DNA of 28,275 bases, from positions 1 through 28,275 of the forward strand of contig DAOVXI010000002.1 in the NCBI GenBank assembly GCA_030636245.1, read 5' to 3'. Each line of letters begins with the position of its first letter. Within the stretch, counting starts at the first letter, position 1. This document shows positions 6,499 to 13,529 of this stretch, piece after piece. This DNA is from Deltaproteobacteria bacterium. GTDB taxonomy: Bacteria; Desulfobacterota; GWC2-55-46; DRQE01. The position numbers and the translations under genes are program-made. Under the pieces are notes generated by a model. The model made no database searches, was not told the origin of the DNA, and was given only the letters and a program-made list of their open reading frames with translations.

Positions 6499-7176
6499 AT
6501 GATAAGAACAACAGCCATAGTTCCCTCTGCAGGTCTGGGCAAACGCATGGGCGGGGTTAAAAAGAATTTTCTAAAACTCGGCACCACGCCGGTACTTGCC
6601 ATAACACTTAAAGCCCTCGACTCCTCACCTCTTATCGACTCGATAATAGTAGCTGTCTCAAAGGACGACATTGAGTTCTGCAAGAAGGACATTGTTGAAA
6701 GCTTCAATATAAAGAAGGTCGCGAAGGTCATCGCAGGGGGAGCGGAGCGCGAAGAGAGCGTGCGGCTTGCATTAAGTGAAGTTCCTGATGATATTGATAT
6801 CGTTCTGGTGCACGACGGCGCAAGGCCCTTCATAGATGAAACGATGATCAAGGATACGATCGACTCCGCTCTCCGGTTCGGTGCCGCCATAACCGGTGTT
6901 ATGCCAAAGGATACGATAAAGACCACTGAAGACGGGTTTGTTGAAAAAACCCTGCACCGGGCATCGCTCATAGCCGTCCAGACACCTCAGGCCTTCAAAG
7001 CAGATTTGATCAGGAACGCCTACAAACTCTCAAGCAACGCAACCTCAACAGACTGTGCCTCTTTGGTCGAGCGGACAGGCGCCAAAGTAAAGGTCGTCCC
7101 CGGGAACTACCGCAACATCAAGATAACCACCGAGGAAGACCTCGTGCTTGCCAATGCCTTCTTTGAGAATCCTTAA
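6499..7176 (+). CDS. ispD: 2-C-methyl-D-erythritol 4-phosphate cytidylyltransferase
   Basis: A 225-residue cytosolic enzyme of the MEP isoprenoid pathway. It couples CTP with methylerythritol phosphate to give CDP-methylerythritol. The nucleotide-binding start AIVPSAGLGKRMGG and VHDGARPF in the middle are diagnostic, as is the C-terminal KITTEEDLVLA. The ATG at 6499 gives the canonical start (MIRTTAIVPSAG); a TTG at 6466 would add 11 residues. The possible ribosome site GAAGGAA lies rather far upstream (about 14 bases), so the start is slightly uncertain. ispF, the next but one enzyme of the pathway, follows directly; ispE is not in the window. Confidence 0.95.
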   Translation: MIRTTAIVPSAGLGKRMGGVKKNFLKLGTTPVLAITLKALDSSPLIDSIIVAVSKDDIEFCKKDIVESFNIKKVAKVIAGGAEREESVRLALSEVPDDIDIVLVHDGARPFIDETMIKDTIDSALRFGAAITGVMPKDTIKTTEDGFVEKTLHRASLIAVQTPQAFKADLIRNAYKLSSNATSTDCASLVERTGAKVKVVPGNYRNIKITTEEDLVLANAFFENP

Positions 7177-7217
7177 TTTACTTGCCTTTAACGCTCATAA
7201 TAAAGTAATCTAATACA

Positions 7218-7694
7218 ATGAGAATAGGACACGGATACGATGTACACAGGCTGACCGAAGGGCGAAGCCTTGTGCTTGGCGGCGTTACGATAGATAACCC
7301 AAAGGGACTGCTCGGCCACTCGGACGCGGATGTTCTGCTGCACGCCATAACCGATTCGCTTCTCGGTGCGGCGGCCCTTGGAGATATAGGCACTCACTTT
7401 CCACCCTCGGATGATAAGTACAAAGACGCCTCAAGCATAGAGCTCTTAAAGAGCGCCTACAAACTTGTCCGGGACAAGGGTTATAAGGTTATGAACATCG
7501 ACTCGACGATCGTCTGTGAAGCGCCGAAGCTTTTGCCTCACATCCCTATGATGCGGGATAACGTGGCGAAAGCGCTTGGAACCGCAGCTGACATGATAAA
7601 CGTTAAAGCAACCACCGAGGAGGGCCTTGGTTTTACGGGCCGTGGCGAGGCGATAGCCGCTCACGCGATCGCGCTCATAGAGGCCGCAGAATAA
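7218..7694 (+). CDS. ispF: 2-C-methyl-D-erythritol 2,4-cyclodiphosphate synthase
   Basis: A 158-residue enzyme, the usual length. It cyclises CDP-methylerythritol 2-phosphate to methylerythritol cyclodiphosphate with release of CMP. Zinc ligands D8, H10 (in GHGYDVHRL) and H42 are in place, followed by GDIGTHFPPSD and the family-typical NVKATTEEGLGFTGRGEGI-like end (TTEEGLGFTGRGEAIAAHA). It works as a trimer in the cytosol. The gene is 41 bases after ispD and 5 bases before gltX. Confidence 0.97.
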   Translation: MRIGHGYDVHRLTEGRSLVLGGVTIDNPKGLLGHSDADVLLHAITDSLLGAAALGDIGTHFPPSDDKYKDASSIELLKSAYKLVRDKGYKVMNIDSTIVCEAPKLLPHIPMMRDNVAKALGTAADMINVKATTEEGLGFTGRGEAIAAHAIALIEAAE

Positions 7695-7699
7695 AAACA

Positions 7700-9103
7700 A
7701 TGACGACTAGAACAAGGTTCGCACCAAGCCCCACAGGGCTTCTCCATATAGGCAGCGTAAGGACCGCGCTCTTTAACTACCTCTACGCCAAACACAACGG
7801 CGGAAAATTCATACTCAGGATCGAAGACACCGACAAAGCACGCTCACGCATAGAGCTTGAGGATGCGATACTGGAAGACCTTGAGTGGCTTGGGATCAAC
7901 CCTGACGAAGGGCCTTCAAAGGATGGGCGCTTCTCACCCTACCGCCAGTCGGAGCGTAACTCCATATACCTTGATCACGCCGGAAAACTCCTCGGCTCCG
8001 GCAAAGCATATCACTGCTACTGCACAAAGGACAGGCTCAAGGAGCTTACCAATGAGCAGAAGCGGGCAGGCAAACCTCCACGCTATGACGGAAAATGCAA
8101 AAGCGTAAAGAACCTTGACCTGCCCCACGTACTGCGACTTGACGTTAATTTATGCGGACTTAGCGAAATAACATTCGAGGACAAGGTTAAGGGGAAGATC
8201 ACCTTTCTCTCAAAGGACATAGGCGACTTCATACTGCTCGACACCGATTCTCTGCCCTCATACAACTTTGCCGCTGCCATTGACGACCCGCTCATGGGCA
8301 TAACGGATGTTATACGCGGCGAGGACCATATCTCCAACACCCCCAGGCAGATCATGATACAAAGAGCGCTTGGGCTTAAGGTCCCGGATTACGCGCACCT
8401 CCCGCTTGTTTTGGGCGAGGACAAAAAGATCTTAAGTAAACGAGATGACTCTTTCTCGATAAAGAGCCTGCGTGATGAAGGATATCTTCCAAGTGCAATT
8501 ATAAACGCAACGGCCCGGCTCGGTTGGGCCCCAGGGGATGAGTACATCTCGATAATGAAACTCATTGATATCTTCTCACTGAGCAGGATCTCAAGCTCTC
8601 CTTCATCCTTTAACAGAGATACGCTCAAGAGGTACAATAAGGATGCTATCTCCGGAGCCGACAACGCATACCTCGCCGCTCTTATAAAGAATGACTTCCC
8701 TGACACTGACGCGGAAAAACTTGAGCTTGCCATAGCTGCGGTCAAGAGCAACTGCGGCCTCATAGAGAGTATTAAGATACTTGTTTCGAACCTCATAGGC
8801 GGCAATGTACGCACGGAAGAAGCGAAGACAGTTCTTGAAGATGCCGACTCGCGCATGGTAAACAGAGAGTTCATGAAGGCGATAGAAGCTTCGACCTCGC
8901 TTGGCAGTGACAATTGGAAAGAGATAGCAAAAGATGTTAGTGTAAAGAGCGGCAAGAAAGGCCGCTCACTTTACGGCCCCATCAGGGCCGCCCTCACGGG
9001 CAGCACCTCCGGCATCGAACTTTTAGAGGTCATAAACTTTCTCGGCCGGGATGAAGTGCTGAAGAGAATAAAAGAACATTTAGGAGAAAATAGCGGTGCT
9101 TAA
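7700..9103 (+). CDS. gltX: Glutamyl-tRNA synthetase
   Basis: A 467-residue class I aminoacyl-tRNA synthetase that charges tRNA-Glu with glutamate. The HIGH-type signature is PSPTGLLHIGSVRTALFNYL (HIGS at 16-19) and the KMSKS-type loop is KKILSKRDD (LSKRD at 245-249). RIEDTD at 40-45 and the catalytic FNYLYAK context are conserved. Cysteines near residues 106-108 (CYC) and 133 may form a partial zinc site. The C-terminal ~150 residues are the helical anticodon-binding region and are more divergent. Glu-tRNA is also the tetrapyrrole precursor in such bacteria. It overlaps cysS by 8 bases. Whether it is discriminating or also charges tRNA-Gln cannot be told by eye. Confidence 0.96.
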   Translation: MTTRTRFAPSPTGLLHIGSVRTALFNYLYAKHNGGKFILRIEDTDKARSRIELEDAILEDLEWLGINPDEGPSKDGRFSPYRQSERNSIYLDHAGKLLGSGKAYHCYCTKDRLKELTNEQKRAGKPPRYDGKCKSVKNLDLPHVLRLDVNLCGLSEITFEDKVKGKITFLSKDIGDFILLDTDSLPSYNFAAAIDDPLMGITDVIRGEDHISNTPRQIMIQRALGLKVPDYAHLPLVLGEDKKILSKRDDSFSIKSLRDEGYLPSAIINATARLGWAPGDEYISIMKLIDIFSLSRISSSPSSFNRDTLKRYNKDAISGADNAYLAALIKNDFPDTDAEKLELAIAAVKSNCGLIESIKILVSNLIGGNVRTEEAKTVLEDADSRMVNREFMKAIEASTSLGSDNWKEIAKDVSVKSGKKGRSLYGPIRAALTGSTSGIELLEVINFLGRDEVLKRIKEHLGENSGA

Positions 9104-10517
9104 GGTCTACAACACACTTACAGGCAATAAAGACGAGTTCAAACCCATCAAAGAAAACAAAGTAGGCATGTATGTCTGCGGTCCGACGGTCTATGACCTG
9201 AGCCACATAGGTCACGCTCGGAGCGCTGTTAGCTTTGATGTCGTGTACCGGTACCTGAAGTACCTTGGCTTTGAGGTAACATACACAAAGAACTACACGG
9301 ATATCGACGATAAAATAATCAAGCGTGCCCTTGAAGAAGGCGTTACCTCAAAGGAACTCGCCGAGCGTTACATTGAGGCTTACGATAAGGACATGGCCTC
9401 TCTCATGGTCTCCGTCCCAAGCATCCGCCCAAAGGCGACCGAGACGATGGAAGAGATAATCTCCATCATAGAAAAGCTTATAGAAAAAGATTACGCTTAT
9501 GAGGCCGAGGGCGACGTAATGTACCGGGTAAGGAATTTTCAAGGCTACGGAAAGTTGTCTGGCAAGAACATTGAAGAGCTTGAGAGCGGCGCGCGCGTAG
9601 AGGTGGACAACAAAAAAGAAGACCCGCTCGACTTCGCTCTCTGGAAAAACAGCAAGCCAAATGAGCCGAGCTGGGAGAGCCCGTGGGGCAGCGGCCGGCC
9701 AGGCTGGCACATCGAGTGCTCGGCCATGTGCTTAAAGCACCTTGGCGAGACAATAGACATACACGGCGGCGGGCGAGACCTTGTATTCCCTCACCACGAA
9801 AATGAGATAGCTCAAAGCGAGGCGGCAACAGGAAAACCATTCGCCAAGCACTGGCTTCATAACGGCTTCGTTAATATCGAGAAGGAAAAGATGAGCAAAT
9901 CTCTCGGTAACATACTTAACATTCAGGAAGCACTCAAGAGCTACACGCCCGAGGCCATACGCCTCTTCCTTCTCTCAAGCCACTACCGCTCACCCATTGA
10001 GTACGGCCCTGACACACTGAAGGAGTCCGAGGCAAAAGCCGAGAGGCTTTTCAGGGTGCTTTATCGCATAGAAGAGGAGTGCCCGGCAGCAAGCGCCGAA
10101 GATGCGGACGCGGCAAGACTTGATGAAAAACTAAAGCCTATCAAAGCGGCCATGGACGACGACTTCAACACGGCGGCAGCCATTGGAAAACTTTTCGAAG
10201 AAGCGCAGAACGCCAACAAGGTCCTCGATTCAAACGACAAGGATGCCAGGACAATATTGTCCGTTACCCTTGCCCTCATAAAAGAGGCCGACTCGTTCCT
10301 TGGTATATTCGAGAAGAAACCCTCGGAGTACTTTGATGAAAAGAAAAGCATGGCCGGGGTTGACCCGATTGAGATAGAGCGCCTGATCAATGAACGCAAT
10401 ACAGCGAGAAGAGAAAAAGATTTTCAGCTGGCTGACAAGATAAGGGACGGCTTACTGGAGAAAGGCGTTGTGCTTGAAGACGCGGCGGGAAAGACGAGCT
10501 GGACGATAAAGAACTAA
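9096..10517 (+). CDS. cysS: Cysteinyl-tRNA synthetase
   Basis: A 473-residue class I synthetase. The catalytic signatures are HIGH (37-40, in YDLSHIGHARSAV) and KMSKS (265-269). The zinc that selects cysteine should be bound by C28, C208, H233 and E237 (in CGPTVYD, WHIECSAM, FPHHENE). The C-terminal DALR-like region ends in RREKDFQLADKIRDGL, a typical segment. Translation starts at GTG 9096 inside the end of gltX, with AGGAG 9 bases ahead, so the two genes are translationally coupled. It is the last gene of the carD operon. Only a weak inverted repeat follows. Confidence 0.96.
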   Translation: MLKVYNTLTGNKDEFKPIKENKVGMYVCGPTVYDLSHIGHARSAVSFDVVYRYLKYLGFEVTYTKNYTDIDDKIIKRALEEGVTSKELAERYIEAYDKDMASLMVSVPSIRPKATETMEEIISIIEKLIEKDYAYEAEGDVMYRVRNFQGYGKLSGKNIEELESGARVEVDNKKEDPLDFALWKNSKPNEPSWESPWGSGRPGWHIECSAMCLKHLGETIDIHGGGRDLVFPHHENEIAQSEAATGKPFAKHWLHNGFVNIEKEKMSKSLGNILNIQEALKSYTPEAIRLFLLSSHYRSPIEYGPDTLKESEAKAERLFRVLYRIEEECPAASAEDADAARLDEKLKPIKAAMDDDFNTAAAIGKLFEEAQNANKVLDSNDKDARTILSVTLALIKEADSFLGIFEKKPSEYFDEKKSMAGVDPIEIERLINERNTARREKDFQLADKIRDGLLEKGVVLEDAAGKTSWTIKN

Positions 10518-10578
10518 AGTTTCTAAGTTTCCGGGAATCAACATCCTGAAGTTCATTTAATTCATGTTAACGCTAATA

Positions 10579-10614
10579 AAGAAGTAGAAGCCACCATTAA
10601 TCGCGTTACTTCTT
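10579..10614. terminator. Weak inverted repeat between convergent cysS and pilZ genes
   Basis: AAGAAGTA (10579-10586) pairs with TACTTCTT (10607-10614) around a 20-base loop. There is no clear T-run, so termination here is only a guess from the convergent gene layout. Confidence 0.25.
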
Positions 10615-10632
10615 AAACTTCAATCCCTCTTT

Positions 10633-11025
10633 TTACCCGTCCTCGCCTGCGATCCACCTCTCGATAGCACTCTTTGCTTTATAATCCATATCAAGGAACT
10701 TTAGACCCATGCCAGGGCTTCCGCCTTTCTCCGGATCGAACTCCCTTGTCCATGCGACACGGCAGAGGCTACTGACCGCAACAAAAGGCTCGAAGGGAAG
10801 GGTAAAGGATACGGTAAAGTTTTCCCCGACAGCTCTGGGATTGACGGTGGCAACAAACATTCCCGTTCCGCTCAAGTTTTTAGCGTAACCGAAAAAAACA
10901 CCGCTCTCCGAGACGCCCTTTACCTCAAGGACAAGCAGGTCTAACCTGAGGTCCGTTCTCCGGTTAGGCCTTAAGAGGCTGTGCTCTCCCTCCGGAGTAA
11001 ATTTTTCTTTCTCGCTCATACTCAT
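10633..11025 (-). CDS. PilZ domain protein (c-di-GMP receptor candidate)
   Basis: A 130-residue cytosolic protein consisting of one PilZ domain. The two c-di-GMP-binding motifs are intact: RRxxxR as RRTDLR at residues 22-27, and (D/N)xSxxG as NLSGTG at 50-55. The remaining beta barrel is recognisable (VSFTLPFEPFVAVSSLCRVAW and GMGLKFLDMD). Intact motifs suggest real ligand binding; the output (motility, exopolysaccharide or other) is not shown by the context. It follows ftsY by 26 bases on the same strand. A second ATG two codons in is equally possible as the start, since the only SD-like GGGA fits that one slightly better. Confidence 0.9.
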   Translation of the reverse strand: MSMSEKEKFTPEGEHSLLRPNRRTDLRLDLLVLEVKGVSESGVFFGYAKNLSGTGMFVATVNPRAVGENFTVSFTLPFEPFVAVSSLCRVAWTREFDPEKGGSPGMGLKFLDMDYKAKSAIERWIAGEDG

Positions 11026-11051
11026 ATTCCCAGTTGTTTAAAGAGGCCGTA

Positions 11052-11945
11052 CTATATCAAAGCATCTATAAAATCTCTCGCGTAAAACTCCTGCAGGTCT
11101 CGCTCACCCTCTCCAACGCCTATAAAGCGTATGGGGATATCAAGTTCAGCCGCAAGAGGTATTATAACACCACCTTTGGCCGTGCCGTCAAGCTTTGTTA
11201 CGATGAGCCCGGTTATCCCGACAGCATCATTGAAAAGCTTGGCCTGACTCACCGCGTTCTGACCCGTGCTTCCGTCAACAACGAGCAGCTTCTCATGCGG
11301 CGCGCCCGGTACCTCGCGATCCATAACACGTACGACCTTCTTAAGCTCCTCCATGAGGTTTACCTTTGTGTGAAGCCTTCCTGCGGTATCCAGCAGAACA
11401 ACATCCGTGCCCTTTGCCTTCGCAGAACGCATCGCATCAAAAGCAACAGCTCCCGGGTCTCCGCCGTGGCCATGTTTTATAACAGGACACTTGACCCGCT
11501 TGCCCCAAAGCTCCAGCTGCTCCGTTGCCGCGGCACGGAAGGTGTCGCCGGCACCGAGAAGAACGCTCTTTTGCCTATCCGAAAAATACTTTGCGAGTTT
11601 ACCTATGGTCGTGGTCTTACCTACACCATTAACACCCAACACCATAACCACAAAAGGTTTTACATCGGTGGGCACGCTAAGAGGAGCTTCCGAGTTCTTT
11701 ATCTTCTCATAGAGCGCTTCCTTTATAGCAAGCTGAAGCACTTCTTCGCTGACCTTGCCTTTGCTCCTCAAGCTCTCAACTATCTCAAGCGAGGTGGCAA
11801 CACCCACATCAGCCGCTATGAGACTTTCCTCAAGCCCCTCAAGCATCTCTTCTTTTGAGACACCACGCTTTATCGCATCGGTTACACCGCCAAAGAGCGC
11901 GTTGTGTGTCCTCTGAAGTCTTTCCTTTAATCCAAATATCGCCAT
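11052..11945 (-). CDS. ftsY: Signal recognition particle receptor FtsY
   Basis: A 297-residue SRP-family GTPase that docks SRP-ribosome complexes at the membrane. The N domain is short (residues 1-90), with no long acidic A domain, as is common outside Enterobacteria. G motifs are clear: VNGVGKTTT (P-loop, 105-113), GDTFRAAATEQL (133-144), DTAGR (186-190), TKLDGTAKGG (250-259), and the closing GVGEGERDLQEF. The start MAIFGLKERLQ at 11945 matches the family; a reading from 12002 would add 19 unrelated residues. No proper ribosome site precedes this ATG. The pilZ gene follows; comF is divergent. Confidence 0.95.
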   Translation of the reverse strand: MAIFGLKERLQRTHNALFGGVTDAIKRGVSKEEMLEGLEESLIAADVGVATSLEIVESLRSKGKVSEEVLQLAIKEALYEKIKNSEAPLSVPTDVKPFVVMVLGVNGVGKTTTIGKLAKYFSDRQKSVLLGAGDTFRAAATEQLELWGKRVKCPVIKHGHGGDPGAVAFDAMRSAKAKGTDVVLLDTAGRLHTKVNLMEELKKVVRVMDREVPGAPHEKLLVVDGSTGQNAVSQAKLFNDAVGITGLIVTKLDGTAKGGVIIPLAAELDIPIRFIGVGEGERDLQEFYARDFIDALI

Positions 11946-11974
11946 AAAATAATTACTGTGTGCTTCCAGTGATT

Positions 11975-11987
11975 TGTTATAATAACA
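11975..11987. promoter_or_regulatory. Shared palindromic box with two opposed extended -10 elements (comF / ftsY)
   Basis: TGTTATAATAACA is an inverted repeat around one central base. On the plus strand it reads as the extended -10 TGtTATAAT toward comF; on the minus strand as TGtTATTAT toward ftsY, with TTTATT 17 bases upstream of the latter. No good -35 exists for comF. Confidence 0.5.
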
Positions 11988-12042
11988 CAGGATAAAAACC
12001 AAATAAAGTGTATTCTATCTTCACTCTTCTGGTGACGACCTT

Positions 12043-12780
12043 ATGCGAACCTTAAAACTTTTAAGCGCCATAGCCGATATAATAGTGCCGCACACATGTC
12101 CGTTATGCGCCGTTGTTGGCTATTCGGTAGGCTTCTGCTCTGCGTGCAGCGTTGAGTTTACCCCTCCCGCCTCGCCACACTGTGACAGGTGCCAGACACC
12201 ATTCACAGGCACGATCCACTCAAAAAACCTTTGCTCATTATGCATAAAAGAAGCTAAAAAGATCTCGAGGTCTTTCTCAACCGCGCGGAGCGCATGCGTT
12301 TATGACGGCAATATACGTAAAGCCATCACGAGATTCAAGTACCACAACCAAACCGAGTTCTCCCTTCCGCTCGCGCTCCTTACACAGAGCCTTGTATCAA
12401 GCCTTGCCAATGCCTCGGCTGATGTCATTATCATGCCCGTGCCCCTGCACAAGAGAAGGCTCAAAAAGAGGGGGTTCAACCAGTCGCTCATGCTCGCGCG
12501 CCGACTCTCAAAGAGCCTTTCCCTCAGCCTCGATTACAAAACACTTATGAGGGTACGGGACACGACCCCTCAGGTGGAGCTTACGCCTAAGGAGAGAGTT
12601 GAGAATGTTAAGAACGCCTTTGGCGTTACCAATGCCGCCGCGATCAAGGATAAGAAGATAATCATAATAGACGATGTCTACACAACAGGGGCTACCCTGA
12701 GTGAATCCGCAAAGGAGCTCATGAGTGCCGGTGCAAGCGATGTCATCGCCGTAACGGTTGCAAGAACAGCTCTTGTATGA
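12043..12780 (+). CDS. comF: ComF-family phosphoribosyltransferase-like protein
   Basis: A 245-residue protein. The N-terminal ~70 residues contain four CxxC pairs (C19/22, C32/35, C47/50, C64/67), forming zinc ribbons. The C-terminal part is a type I phosphoribosyltransferase fold with VPLHKRRLKKRGFNQS and the PRPP-binding motif IIIIDDVYTTGAT. ComF proteins support uptake of single-stranded DNA during transformation (with the ComFA helicase and DprA in studied species); orthologues such as GntX exist without competence. No other competence gene is in the window. The ribosome site is GGTGACG. It is divergent from ftsY and upstream of rfaE2. Confidence 0.93.
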   Translation: MRTLKLLSAIADIIVPHTCPLCAVVGYSVGFCSACSVEFTPPASPHCDRCQTPFTGTIHSKNLCSLCIKEAKKISRSFSTARSACVYDGNIRKAITRFKYHNQTEFSLPLALLTQSLVSSLANASADVIIMPVPLHKRRLKKRGFNQSLMLARRLSKSLSLSLDYKTLMRVRDTTPQVELTPKERVENVKNAFGVTNAAAIKDKKIIIIDDVYTTGATLSESAKELMSAGASDVIAVTVARTALV

Positions 12781-12838
12781 TAATTTTTTAAGACGGGAAA
12801 GCATTATTTACTCACCCTGTTCAAGGCACTTACAATGA

Positions 12839-12867
12839 TTTACAAATAAACTATAGGAGCATAAAAC
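12839..12867 (+). promoter_or_regulatory. Candidate promoter in repeat unit 1
   Basis: TTTACA (12839-12844), 17 bases, TAAAAC (12862-12867), then 8 bases to an ATG. The equivalent in unit 2 is TTAATA (12922-12927) and TAAAAC (12945-12950), again 8 bases before the rfaE2 ATG. If used, both would give almost leaderless messages. Confidence 0.4.
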
Positions 12868-12875
12868 AGCAACTC

Positions 12876-12932
12876 ATGGGTAAGCATTACTTGCTCACTC
12901 TGGTCAAAGTACTTACAGTAATTAATAAATAA
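12876..12932 (+). CDS. Possible 18-residue leader peptide, or relic of the rfaE2 start
   Basis: The ATG generated by the tandem repeat opens MGKHYLLTLVKVLTVINK and stops at TAA 12930-12932, 26 bases before rfaE2. Repeat unit 1 has the matching frame without an ATG, GKHYLLTLFKALTMIYK, also ending in TAA; several of the differences between the two are synonymous. The peptide also resembles the RfaE2 N-terminus (MGKKISLTTLL) weakly, so it may be a decayed copy of that start and not a functional peptide. Translation is not shown. Confidence 0.25.
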   Translation: MGKHYLLTLVKVLTVINK

Positions 12933-12958
12933 TACATAGGAGCATAAAACAGCAACTC

Positions 12959-13426
12959 ATGGGCAAAAAAATATCTTTAACAACGCTCCTAAGGGAGCTT
13001 AAAACAAAACGCAGAAGAAAGAAGCTCGTCTTCACGAACGGCTGCTTTGACATCCTTCACGCCGGACACGTGCGCTATCTTAAGAAGGCAAAGTCGCTCG
13101 GCGACATCCTCGTTGTGGGTTTAAACACCGACAAGAGCGTTAGAAAGATCAAGGGCCCTAAGAGACCGATCAATACGGAAGCGGACCGCGCCGAGGTACT
13201 AAGTGCTCTATTGAGCGTTGATTACGTCGTGCCCTTTGGGGACGACACCCCGATCAAGCTTATTGAAAAGATAAGACCGGATATTCTGGTCAAGGGAGCG
13301 GACTGGAAGAAGGGAAGCATCGTTGGGGAAGACCTTTTAAAGAGCTACGGCGGCAAGGTACGGCGGATCACACTCGCAAAGGGCAGAAGCACGACCGATG
13401 TGATAAAAAATATAAAGAAACTTTAA
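12959..13426 (+). CDS. rfaE2: D-glycero-beta-D-manno-heptose 1-phosphate adenylyltransferase (HldE C-domain type)
   Basis: A 155-residue cytosolic nucleotidyltransferase. It transfers AMP from ATP to heptose 1-phosphate, giving ADP-heptose for the LPS inner core. The HxGH nucleotide-binding motif is HAGH at residues 34-37, in FTNGCFDILHAGHVRYL; the second signature GRSTTDVIKNI lies at the C-terminus. It lacks the RfaE1 kinase domain, so the heptose kinase must be encoded elsewhere. The ATG at 12959 is set by the family start and an in-frame stop at 12926. A GGAG lies 16 bases upstream, too far for normal initiation. It ends at a strong terminator shared with glnA. Confidence 0.94.
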   Translation: MGKKISLTTLLRELKTKRRRKKLVFTNGCFDILHAGHVRYLKKAKSLGDILVVGLNTDKSVRKIKGPKRPINTEADRAEVLSALLSVDYVVPFGDDTPIKLIEKIRPDILVKGADWKKGSIVGEDLLKSYGGKVRRITLAKGRSTTDVIKNIKKL

Positions 13427-13472
13427 GTAGCTCTTTTTTTTAAAGTACGAAGAATAAAACTTTTATACAAAT

Positions 13473-13515
13473 AAAAAAGCCCCGCACCTTTATCATACAA
13501 AGGGCGGGGCTTTCT
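13473..13515. terminator. Bidirectional terminator between rfaE2 and glnA
   Basis: GCCCCGC (13479-13485) pairs with GCGGGGC (13504-13510), extended inward by CCTTT/AAAGG around a 7-base loop. An A-run on the left and TTT on the right give T-runs on both strands, fitting the two convergent genes. Confidence 0.93.
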
Positions 13516-13529
13516 ACATTACTGATAAT

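Larger units (their letters stand above)
12795..12960. repeat. Two 83-base tandem repeats upstream of rfaE2
   Basis: Unit 1 is 12795-12877 and unit 2 is 12878-12960; a hand alignment gives about 14 differences in 83. The last ~25 bases of each unit plus the following GGG are identical (ATAGGAGCATAAAACAGCAA then CTCATGGG), so both units end in an ATG. The second ATG is the rfaE2 start; the first opens an 18-codon frame. Confidence 0.9.

Noticed and set aside
11034..11858. A 274-codon plus-strand frame across ftsY
   Set aside because: It is the reverse shadow of ftsY; composition (Tyr/Arg/Leu-rich) is typical of antisense frames.
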